A DNA stretch of 29,011 nt from Prevotellaceae bacterium UBA711. GTDB taxonomy: Bacteria > Bacteroidota > Bacteroidia > Bacteroidales > Bacteroidaceae. The stretch covers positions 1-29,011 of the forward strand of contig DBLZ01000110.1 of NCBI GenBank assembly GCA_002297545.1. The letters are read 5' to 3'. Below are positions 23,659 to 29,011 of this stretch, piece by piece. Below the pieces are notes generated by a model that made no database searches, had not been told where the DNA came from, and saw only the letters and a list, made by a program, of their open reading frames with translations. The translations under genes were made by a program, and so were the position numbers. Position 1 is the stretch's first letter; each line of letters opens with the position of its first letter.

Positions 23659-24186
23659 TCAGAATATCGTGGTACTGTCGCAGGGATATGATTGTTTGTT
23701 CACGCTGAAATGCCCCAGAGCCATCTCCACCTTGGTGAGAGTAAGCGGTATGTAACACATGCGGGCACTGTTACGGCCTATGTACTTGCGTATCTTCTGA
23801 GGCAGATGCGGCCAGTATTCCTGCAAGGTCTCGTCTGTAACCACATCCAGTCCCTTAAACGCTACCACCACGGGTAGATGGTAACGGTTCACAGCACGGC
23901 TTATCTGCCAGTTGAGCCAAGGATTGTCACCATCGGTGTCTTTTGTAACCACCAACATAAGGTTGTCTGCCTGCTCCAGCAGACGGAAGAAGTGTCCCTT
24001 AACCGACGCTTCGACCAAGTCATCATGAGTAGCCATGAAGTTGATGGTGCCGATATTGATGAATGAAAGGCGGTTGGGGAAACGCTTCTGCCAGTCGCCC
24101 AATAGGTTCAACGTGTGCAGGTTCTCTTTTTGGCTGTCTCGTACAGCATCCACATTGAATGCCAGATATGTCTTATGATTGTTCAT
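23659..24186 (-). CDS. TIR/ThsB-like (DUF1863-type) protein, first gene of the cassette
   Basis: A 175-residue soluble protein. The N-terminus KTYLAFNVDAV looks like the first strand of a TIR fold. An Arg/Leu-rich helix is followed by strand LMLVVTKDT (76-84), then NPWLNWQISRAV (88-99) and strand PVVVAFKG (105-112). This is the spacing of TIR-like ThsB/DUF1863 proteins, whose motif is W-V-x-W-E-I. The position usually held by Glu is Gln94, so NADase activity is doubtful. The tail (about 135-175) is not recognised. It opens an operon with the ATPase and DUF4435 genes and has its own promoter. The fold call is pattern-based; a SIR2-like or unrelated alpha/beta fold is possible. Confidence 0.55.
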   Translation of the reverse strand: MNNHKTYLAFNVDAVRDSQKENLHTLNLLGDWQKRFPNRLSFINIGTINFMATHDDLVEASVKGHFFRLLEQADNLMLVVTKDTDGDNPWLNWQISRAVNRYHLPVVVAFKGLDVVTDETLQEYWPHLPQKIRKYIGRNSARMCYIPLTLTKVEMALGHFSVNKQSYPCDSTTIF

Positions 24187-24219
24187 GATTATGGAGTATT
24201 ATCGTGCTTTAGCGTAGCA

Positions 24220-24227
24220 CAAATATA
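24220..24227 (-). promoter_or_regulatory. Promoter -7 box TATATTTG for the TIR-ATPase-DUF4435 cassette
   Basis: The box lies 34 bases before the TIR-like ATG on the minus strand and fits TAnnTTTG. A TTTG occurs upstream but at only 14 bases, so the -33 element is uncertain. Confidence 0.5.
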
Positions 24228-24270
24228 CGCTTTTTCCCGGTCAAATGCCACCGATGTTGCATTTTTTTTA

Positions 24271-24278
24271 TACATTTG
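24271..24278 (+). promoter_or_regulatory. Promoter -7 box TACATTTG for the nitroreductase
   Basis: TACATTTG fits the consensus and points right. It would give a leader of about 120 bases before the ATG at 24406, with no obvious structure. Confidence 0.5.
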
Positions 24279-24405
24279 CGCTGTAGCAAGCATTAAAGGT
24301 GCCACAAAGGGGCGATATGCCATCACAGAGGACACACATAGGAAGAAAACTCAGGCATCCATACTTGCTGCACTCCCAGGGAACACTAACCAAAACTATA
24401 CCCAC

Positions 24406-24912
24406 ATGAACTTCAAAGACCTATGTCAGGCACGCTACAGTTGCCGTAAATACCAAGCCTTGCCTATCGAGAACGATAAGTTGGAATACATCCGCGAGTG
24501 TGTACGTCTGGCTCCATCTGCCGTCAACCGCCAGCCTTGGCGATTTGTCTTGGTAGACAACAGCCAGCCGGAACTTTTCTCATTGGTCAAGGCCACATAT
24601 CATCGCGACTGGATAGACTCTGTCCCTGCCATCATTCTGTGTATGAAGAACGAAGCTGAGTGCTGGACACGCCGTTACGACGACAAGCCCCATGCTGACA
24701 TTGACCTGGCTATAGCCATAGAACATCTCTGCCTCGCTGCCACGGAGCAGGGACTGGCTACATGCTGGGTGTGCAACTTCGACATCAATCAGTTCCACGA
24801 TACCATATCCCAGTTCCCGGGATTGGAACCTGTAGCCCTCGTCCCCATAGGGTATGCGGCTGACGAGGCCCCACAGAAACTCCGCAAGGACATGGCTGAC
24901 GTCTGGAAATAA
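24406..24912 (+). CDS. Nitroreductase family protein (FMN-dependent)
   Basis: A 168-residue flavoprotein reducing nitroaromatics, quinones or similar with NAD(P)H; the physiological substrate is unknown. FMN-phosphate binding residues appear in ARYSCRKYQ (9-17), followed by VRLAPSAVNRQPWRFVLV (about 32-49). The C-terminal flavin contacts are at EQGLATCWVCNF (about 115-126) and LVPIGYA. It is a short member of the family. An in-frame ATG far upstream at 24115 is rejected because that extension crosses the promoter and has no coding character. It is divergent from the TIR-like gene and ends before a strong terminator. Confidence 0.88.
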   Translation: MNFKDLCQARYSCRKYQALPIENDKLEYIRECVRLAPSAVNRQPWRFVLVDNSQPELFSLVKATYHRDWIDSVPAIILCMKNEAECWTRRYDDKPHADIDLAIAIEHLCLAATEQGLATCWVCNFDINQFHDTISQFPGLEPVALVPIGYAADEAPQKLRKDMADVWK

Positions 24913-25011
24913 ATGGTCCTTCATACTTAACTATATCAGATGCACGCGGGAGAGTAGCCATGACGCCGCCAATAGGCAAACAAAGGCAAGGCGCTAATCT
25001 ATACCAGGAGC

Positions 25012-25059
25012 AAAGGCATCGGCCGTTGGCGTAATTATCCGCCAACGGCCGATGTCTTT
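25012..25059. terminator. Strong hairpin terminator after the nitroreductase
   Basis: A stem of about 20 bases (core ATCGGCCGTTGGCG at 25018-25031, complement at 25040-25053) has an eight-base loop, with one G-T pair, and is flanked by AAA and TTT. It looks like a bidirectional intrinsic terminator. Confidence 0.8.
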
Positions 25060-25118
25060 ACTTTGCCATGATAGAATTGTCCCACGTGTGTGACCTGTTG
25101 CTACGCCGGTCGTGCCTT

Positions 25119-25146
25119 TTCGGTAAAATATGTACCGAAATCGGTA
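25119..25146. promoter_or_regulatory. Candidate operator: three TCGGTA half-sites upstream of the aldo/keto reductase
   Basis: TTCGGTA (25119-25125) and TACCGAA (25133-25139) form an inverted repeat. TACCGA (25133-25138) also pairs with TCGGTA (25141-25146), giving a tight palindrome with a two-base centre. The set lies 33 to 67 bases upstream of the -7 box at 25179, where an activator would bind. The regulator is not in the window. Confidence 0.5.
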
Positions 25147-25178
25147 ATTCGGGTATATATACTTACGCACTGATTCCC

Positions 25179-25186
25179 TATCTTTG
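25179..25186 (+). promoter_or_regulatory. Promoter -7 box TATCTTTG for aldo/keto reductase-flavodoxin
   Basis: TATCTTTG fits TAnnTTTG. No -33 TTG is seen at 19-20 bases, consistent with a promoter needing an activator at the half-sites upstream. The leader would be about 190 bases. Confidence 0.5.
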
Positions 25187-25216
25187 CATCGGTTTTGCAA
25201 AAGAACGACACGTAAC

Positions 25217-25357
25217 ATGAGCATGGGCAAGGACCGCCGAAGTGCCATGTGCACACCACATTGCCCACTGAGCATCTACAGTCCGGCACAGATGTACAGG
25301 ACAGAGCAGTTCGTGGGGAGACTGAAGATCCATAGCAACAATAAAACTTACATCTAA
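25217..25357 (+). CDS. Possible 46-residue ORF in the leader before the aldo/keto reductase
   Basis: The ATG at 25217 opens 46 codons, ending 24 bases before the next gene. The predicted peptide is basic, with two Cys and no membrane segment, and is not recognised. It lies wholly within the predicted transcript, but nothing beyond its open frame supports it. Confidence 0.2.
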   Translation: MSMGKDRRSAMCTPHCPLSIYSPAQMYRTEQFVGRLKIHSNNKTYI

Positions 25358-25381
25358 ACACAAAGACAACGATATACAGAT

Positions 25382-26221
25382 ATGAACTACGTGAAACTGA
25401 ACAACGGCTTAGTAATGCCGCAAATGGGGTATGGAGTGTATCAGGTTACACCCGAAGAGTGTGAACGCTGCGTAGCAGATGCTCTCAGTGTGGGCTACCG
25501 CATGATAGATACGGCACAAGCCTACCACAACGAGGAGGGAGTTGGCCGTGCCGTGAAGAAAAGCGGCATAGGCCGTGGAGACATTTTCCTCGTCAGCAAG
25601 GTATGGATTTCCAACTATGGATACGAACGAGCCAAGGCTTCCATAGACGAGAGCCTGCACCGACTGCAGACCGACTATATCGACCTGATGTTGCTTCACC
25701 AGCCTTTCTGCGACCGCTACGGAGCCTACCGCGCCCTGGAAGAGGCCTACCGAGACGGAAAGCTACGTGCCATAGGCGTATCCAACTTCTATCCCGACCA
25801 TTTCATCGACCTGGCCAGCAACGTGGACATTGTGCCGGCAGTAAACCAGGTGGAGACCCACGTCTTCAACCAGCAACGCCAACAGCAACAGATTATGGCC
25901 GAGTTCGGCACCCTCACCATGTCATGGGGCCCCCTTGCCGAGGGACGCAACAACATGTTCCATAACGAGACGTTGACCGCCATCGGTTCCGCACACGGCA
26001 AGAGCGTTGCCCAGGTGGCACTACGCTGGCTTCTGCAGCGCGGCATCATCATCATCCCCAAGTCAACACACGTGGAGCGTATGCAGCAGAATTTCGGCAT
26101 CTTCGACTTTGAGTTGAGCGATTCCGAGATGCAACAGATAGCCACACTCGACACAGGCCGCAGTCTCTTCTTCGACCATCACGATGCCGACACCACACGC
26201 ATGTTCATGGGCTGGAGATAA
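25382..26221 (+). CDS. Aldo/keto reductase
   Basis: A cytosolic NADPH-dependent carbonyl reductase of 279 residues with the (beta/alpha)8 fold. The catalytic tetrad is Asp43 and Tyr48 (MIDTAQAYHNE), Lys73 (LVSKVW) and His106 (LLHQPF). The NADP-binding IIIIPKSTHVERMQQNF near residues 221-237 is also intact, with the Lys-Ser of NADPH-preferring enzymes. It resembles the 2,5-diketo-gluconate reductase (DkgA) branch. A flavodoxin-like gene follows after 43 bases, and a nitroreductase lies upstream, suggesting a response to reactive carbonyls or electrophiles; this role is inferred from context. Confidence 0.92.
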   Translation: MNYVKLNNGLVMPQMGYGVYQVTPEECERCVADALSVGYRMIDTAQAYHNEEGVGRAVKKSGIGRGDIFLVSKVWISNYGYERAKASIDESLHRLQTDYIDLMLLHQPFCDRYGAYRALEEAYRDGKLRAIGVSNFYPDHFIDLASNVDIVPAVNQVETHVFNQQRQQQQIMAEFGTLTMSWGPLAEGRNNMFHNETLTAIGSAHGKSVAQVALRWLLQRGIIIIPKSTHVERMQQNFGIFDFELSDSEMQQIATLDTGRSLFFDHHDADTTRMFMGWR

Positions 26222-26264
26222 CTGCCCACACATCAAATACAACAAAACCAATCACATCCTTACA

Positions 26265-26804
26265 ATGAAAAAGATTCTATTCACCCTCCTGGCGGTCATG
26301 GCATGCAGCATAACCGCACTTGCACAGCACAAGAGCAACAAGCCCCTGGTTGCATACGTTTCCATGACCGGAACCACCGCCAAGGTCGCTCATACATTGG
26401 CCACAGTCTCCGGCGGAGAGCTCTACGAGATAGCACCGGAAATACGCTACACCGATGCCGACCTCAACTGGCGCAACGAGAAATCACGCTGTTACGTGGA
26501 GATGCACAACCTCTCGTTCCGCCCCGCCATCAAAGGCAAGAAGGCCAACATCGCCGACTACGACACCATCTACCTGGGATATCCCATCTGGTGGAACATT
26601 GCCCCCACACTTCTGAATACCTTCATCGAGTCACACAATCTGAAAGGCAAGAATGTGATACCATTCGCTACCTCGGGCGGCAGCACCATAGACAACAGCG
26701 TGAAGGAACTGAAGAAAGCCTACCCCGACATCAAGTGGCAGGAAGGCAAGCTGCTGAACGGTGCCACAGAGAAGAGCATCCGCCAGTGGCTGAAGAGCAA
26801 ATAA
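26265..26804 (+). CDS. Exported flavodoxin-like protein
   Basis: A 179-residue protein with a clear signal peptide (MKKILFTLLAVMACSITALA, cleaved before Gln21), so predicted to be periplasmic or lipid-anchored. The mature part is a flavodoxin_4-type fold: the FMN phosphate loop SMTGTTAKVAHTL (about 34-46), LGYPIWWNIAP (about 106-116) around the flavin ring, and FATSGGST (about 137-144). ATG 26265 is chosen because it starts the signal peptide; an in-frame upstream ATG at 26184 lies inside the aldo/keto reductase. It is probably cotranscribed with that gene and ends at a hairpin. Electron donor and acceptor are unknown. Confidence 0.88.
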   Translation: MKKILFTLLAVMACSITALAQHKSNKPLVAYVSMTGTTAKVAHTLATVSGGELYEIAPEIRYTDADLNWRNEKSRCYVEMHNLSFRPAIKGKKANIADYDTIYLGYPIWWNIAPTLLNTFIESHNLKGKNVIPFATSGGSTIDNSVKELKKAYPDIKWQEGKLLNGATEKSIRQWLKSK

Positions 26805-26826
26805 AAGCCCGCACCAAACATCATAC

Positions 26827-26859
26827 ACATCGCCCGTTCACCTCATCCGAACGAGCGAT
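26827..26859 (+). terminator. Hairpin after the flavodoxin-like gene
   Basis: Arms CATCGC-c-CGTTC (26827-26838) and GAACG-a-GCGATG (26848-26859) pair with one mismatch and enclose a nine-base loop, 22 bases after the stop codon. Confidence 0.6.
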
Positions 26860-26983
26860 GCGTCGTAAATTGTGAGCCATTGACGTATGTCGTTGAAACA
26901 CATTTTGAAAGTCCCTTGCCACTACAGGAGGACTTCAGACGCTCACCGGAGGGAAATCCCTACACGATTTAGAGATTTGTCCA

Positions 26984-27014
26984 TTGCCCCATTGCAGAAA
27001 TGGTCTTACCTTTG
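26984..27014 (+). promoter_or_regulatory. Orphan promoter in a gene-free region
   Basis: TTG at 26984-26986 and TACCTTTG at 27007-27014 are separated by 20 bases, as good as the gene promoters in this window. No protein gene follows on this strand; a terminator lies about 180 bases downstream. Confidence 0.6.
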
Positions 27015-27020
27015 CAGCAG

Positions 27021-27226
27021 ATAAAACAGAAAGCCCAAGCGAGGGCGCCCCGACACACGAGGACAGAGATGGCAACACGTTACCCATCTACAATGGAAGG
27101 AAATTGTTTGGTTAATTTATAGATTGTTTAGGGTTGAGACTTCTGCATCATCCTTTAGGTAGTAAGCACACAGATGACTGAATTCTCAGGAGCCTCCCTT
27201 CCGGTTCGCCAGACAGGGAGGTTTCT
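27021..27226 (+). ncRNA. Candidate small RNA between an orphan promoter and a terminator
   Basis: The stretch of about 205 bases is bounded by the promoter at 26984-27014 and the hairpin at 27191-27221 followed by TTTCTT. It starts with a small stem (GCCC 27033-27036 with GGGC 27043-27046). It has no substantial ORF; a 17-codon ATG frame (27069-27122) is the longest seen. It lacks signatures of RNase P RNA, SRP RNA or tmRNA that I can recognise. A regulatory RNA is the simplest reading; the exact 5' end is estimated. The flanking gap (26860-26983 and 27227-27312) shows nothing else of note. Confidence 0.4.
27191..27226 (+). terminator. Intrinsic terminator of the candidate small RNA
   Basis: CCTCCCT (27193-27199) pairs with AGGGAGG (27215-27221), has a 15-base loop, and is followed by TTTCTT. 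Confidence 0.65.
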
Positions 27227-27312
27227 TCGTATATAGGTCGGAGTACATCTTCGCAGAGCCACATTTTCGTCCCTATAAAGACAAGGGACACTACCGTCTA
27301 CTAAGACAGAAA

Positions 27313-27350
27313 CATATAGAGCGCTGCCCAGGTAGGCAGCGCTCTATATG
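27313..27350. terminator. Perfect hairpin terminator after the cytochrome c peroxidase gene
   Basis: A perfect 16-base stem (CATATAGAGCGCTGCC, 27313-27328, complement 27335-27350) with a six-base loop lies 25 bases past the peroxidase stop on the minus strand and is followed there by a T-rich run. Confidence 0.8.
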
Positions 27351-27374
27351 TCGATACGACACTACATGTCAGTG

Positions 27375-28775
27375 TCAGTTCTTCTGCACATTGGTATTGG
27401 TCAGAATCTTGCCATTATACTCGCCGGTCAGAGCATTTAGGTAGTTCACCACCTTTGCCACCTCGGCATCCTTCATGGTACGGCCCACCTGATACTTGGC
27501 CATCATGCTGACAGCCTCGTCCAGCGTGGCCACGCTGCCGTCGTGATAGTAAGGCCATGTCAGAGCAACGTTGCGCAGTGTAGGAGTCTTGAAGCGATAA
27601 CGGTCGCGCTCCACACCGGTCTGTGCCCAACGGCCGTTGTCACCATCTGTCAGTCCGGACTTCTGCGTAAACTCGCGATCCTCAAAGTAGTTGGCACGCT
27701 GTCCCATCAGTTCATAGGTCAGTCCACCCATGTTCACCCCGGCATGACAGGTGGCACAGTTGTACTCCTTGAACAGCTCATAGCCCTCCACCTGCTCTGC
27801 GTTCATAGCCTCCTTGTCTCCCTTCAGATAGCGGTCGAAAGCAGAATTCGGGGTCACCAGCGTCTTCTCGAATTCGGCAATGGCATTGGTGATGGTAGCC
27901 TCGCTCAGGCCCTCGGGATATACCGCGATGAAAGCACTGACGAAGTCTTTGTCCTCTGAAAGACGTGCCACAATGTCATCGAAGGTCTGGTCGCCCATTT
28001 CCACGGGATTCAATGGAGGACCGGCAGCCTGCTCAGCCAGGTCTGCGGCACGGCCGTCCCAGAACTGGGCAAAGTTGAAATAGGCGTTGTACACCGTGGG
28101 GGCATTGACACCACCGAACTGGCCTCCGATTCCCTCGGAGTACTGCAGGTTGTCCACACCGCCGGTAGGCAGTCCATGGCATGTGGCGCAAGACACGGTG
28201 CCGTCGGCAGAGATGCGGGTATCGTGGTAAAGCAAGTTACCCAGCGCAGCCTTCTGCTCGTCATAGGCAACCTTGTCGGGGAGAGGACGCACAGGTTCGT
28301 TGGCAAATTCGGCGGCAGCCAGTTCGTTGGGATAGAACGTTGCGCGCAGATCCTTCACGGCAGCCATCACGGCCGTTTCCTTAGCCTCGGTGATGGATGA
28401 GCCCCAGTGCACCAGATAGTACTCCATCATGGGCATGGAACCGTCGGCTATGCTACGCTCCACCTTGGCCAGGGAGACCTCGTCGGGTGCAGTACCGTTG
28501 CGCAACGCCTCCATAATGGGGGCTATGTCAAACACGGCATAGCCATCTGCCACGTGCTTGGCAATCATGCTCCTTGCCACTGGCAGGCTGGCATAGAAAG
28601 GCAACTCTGGATTGGCCGAGTGGCAACTGGCACAACCACCGTCGGCCAACACCTGCAACAACTGCTCGTTGGCCGGAAGGTCGGCCGACGGAGCCTTGTT
28701 CACAGCCCGGTAGGCCACGGCCAGCACGGCCACCAGCACCACCAGGCCTAAGAGTAACTTTGGAAGTCTTTTCAT
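27375..28775 (-). CDS. Tri-haem cytochrome c peroxidase (YhjA-like)
   Basis: A 466-residue envelope protein with an N-terminal hydrophobic segment (about 8-22) acting as anchor or signal. The first haem site CASCH (48-52) lies in an extra N-terminal cytochrome domain (about 30-150). Two more sites, CATCH at 196-200 and 340-344, belong to the di-haem cytochrome c peroxidase/MauG core (about 165-455). This three-haem layout is that of E. coli YhjA, a quinol-linked peroxidase that uses H2O2 as electron acceptor. Conserved core features include FWDGRAADLAEQA and TPTLRNVALTWPYYHDG. It follows a cytochrome c assembly gene by 81 bases with no promoter between, so the two are probably cotranscribed. 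Confidence 0.92.
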   Translation of the reverse strand: MKRLPKLLLGLVVLVAVLAVAYRAVNKAPSADLPANEQLLQVLADGGCASCHSANPELPFYASLPVARSMIAKHVADGYAVFDIAPIMEALRNGTAPDEVSLAKVERSIADGSMPMMEYYLVHWGSSITEAKETAVMAAVKDLRATFYPNELAAAEFANEPVRPLPDKVAYDEQKAALGNLLYHDTRISADGTVSCATCHGLPTGGVDNLQYSEGIGGQFGGVNAPTVYNAYFNFAQFWDGRAADLAEQAAGPPLNPVEMGDQTFDDIVARLSEDKDFVSAFIAVYPEGLSEATITNAIAEFEKTLVTPNSAFDRYLKGDKEAMNAEQVEGYELFKEYNCATCHAGVNMGGLTYELMGQRANYFEDREFTQKSGLTDGDNGRWAQTGVERDRYRFKTPTLRNVALTWPYYHDGSVATLDEAVSMMAKYQVGRTMKDAEVAKVVNYLNALTGEYNGKILTNTNVQKN

Positions 28776-28856
28776 CTCATTACGTGTTATTAGTTAGTAT
28801 TACAGTTCCATTTATCGTCTAACGTGCCCGTTCACCGGTTCCAGCCGCAGCCCACA

Positions 28857-29011
28857 TCAGTATACATGCATGCTGCCCTGCGCCGCCGGCAGGTAGTTTA
28901 CGCCATACCAGCATATCTGCAGGCACAGGAAAGCCAGAATGAGCAGGACGTATCCCCACATCGAGCACCTGTAGCGGCTGAGGCGCAGATGTATGTACAG
29001 CAGGTACACCC
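28857..29011 (-). CDS. ccsA: Cytochrome c biogenesis protein, CcsA-type, 3' end only
   Basis: Only the last 51 codons are in the window. They include a membrane segment (WGYVLLILAFLCLQICW) followed by YGVNYLPAAQGSMHVY and the stop. The final part matches the end of CcsA (ResC/CcmF-like) proteins, which close with a VN...G/S-H-Y sequence. CcsBA exports haem and attaches it to CXXCH motifs in periplasmic cytochromes. Its place just upstream of a gene with three such motifs supports the call. In Bacteroidales this is often a CcsB-CcsA fusion; that cannot be judged here. Confidence 0.7.
   Translation of the reverse strand, partial: VYLLYIHLRLSRYRCSMWGYVLLILAFLCLQICWYGVNYLPAAQGSMHVY

Noticed and set aside
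24115..24405. N-terminal extension of the nitroreductase
   Set aside because: It crosses the divergent promoter region, has no family match, and the ATG at 24406 gives the normal family start.
28831..28842. Single ACCGGTT near the ccsA end
   Set aside because: An isolated copy without 22-base neighbours; not counted as an array.

Overview
The window reads as chromosomal DNA of a fairly GC-rich member of the order Bacteroidales (Bacteroides/Prevotella-like). The grounds are: many promoters with the Bacteroidetes -7 box TAnnTTTG; almost no Shine-Dalgarno sequences; a fused MurF-alanine racemase; an ilvD-ilvB-ilvN-thioesterase-ilvC operon; and families typical of the phylum (GSCFA, the DUF4105/Lnb family, lipoprotein-type LptC, split AAA ATPase/DUF4435). 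Placement below order is not possible from the sequence alone.

Layout. 1-1717 (minus): a DUF4105/Lnb-type envelope protein overlaps by ATGA with a PafA-like phosphatase that runs off the window. 1888-6769 (plus): an envelope-biogenesis block with an outer-membrane barrel protein, LptC, a 580-base gap holding a 22-base-period repeat array, and the periplasmic chaperone/PPIase PpiD. 6930-7202 (minus): a small GNAT protein, followed by a 520-base gap with a degraded secretion-domain remnant. 7725-14095 (minus): the branched-chain amino acid operon ilvD-ilvB-ilvN-acyl-ACP thioesterase-ilvC; IlvN carries an unusual cysteine-rich N-terminal extension. 14194-18179 (minus): an uncharacterised Bacteroidales protein, a second 22-base-period repeat array, MurF-Alr and a GSCFA protein. 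18294-21691 (plus): dxs and trkA. 21680-24186 (minus): a three-gene, defence-like cassette of a TIR/ThsB-like protein, an ABC/SMC-type ATPase and a DUF4435 (TOPRIM-like) protein, tail-to-tail with trkA. 24406-26804 (plus): nitroreductase, then aldo/keto reductase and an exported flavodoxin-like protein, a redox or detoxification group. 26805-27374: no protein gene, but a promoter-terminator pair that looks like a small RNA unit. 27375-29011 (minus): a tri-haem cytochrome c peroxidase downstream of the 3' end of a cytochrome c assembly gene (CcsA type).

How the genes fit together. Most genes are housekeeping: cell-wall precursors (MurF-Alr), isoprenoids (Dxs), potassium uptake (TrkA), branched-chain amino acids and an acyl-ACP thioesterase, LPS transport (LptC), lipoprotein maturation (Lnb) and outer-membrane folding (PpiD). 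The accessory signals are the ATPase/TOPRIM/TIR cassette, the two AACCGGTT arrays with an exact 22-base period, the CX2CX2CX2C extension on IlvN, and the orphan transcription unit near 27.0 kb. No tRNA, rRNA, CRISPR array or complete insertion sequence was seen.
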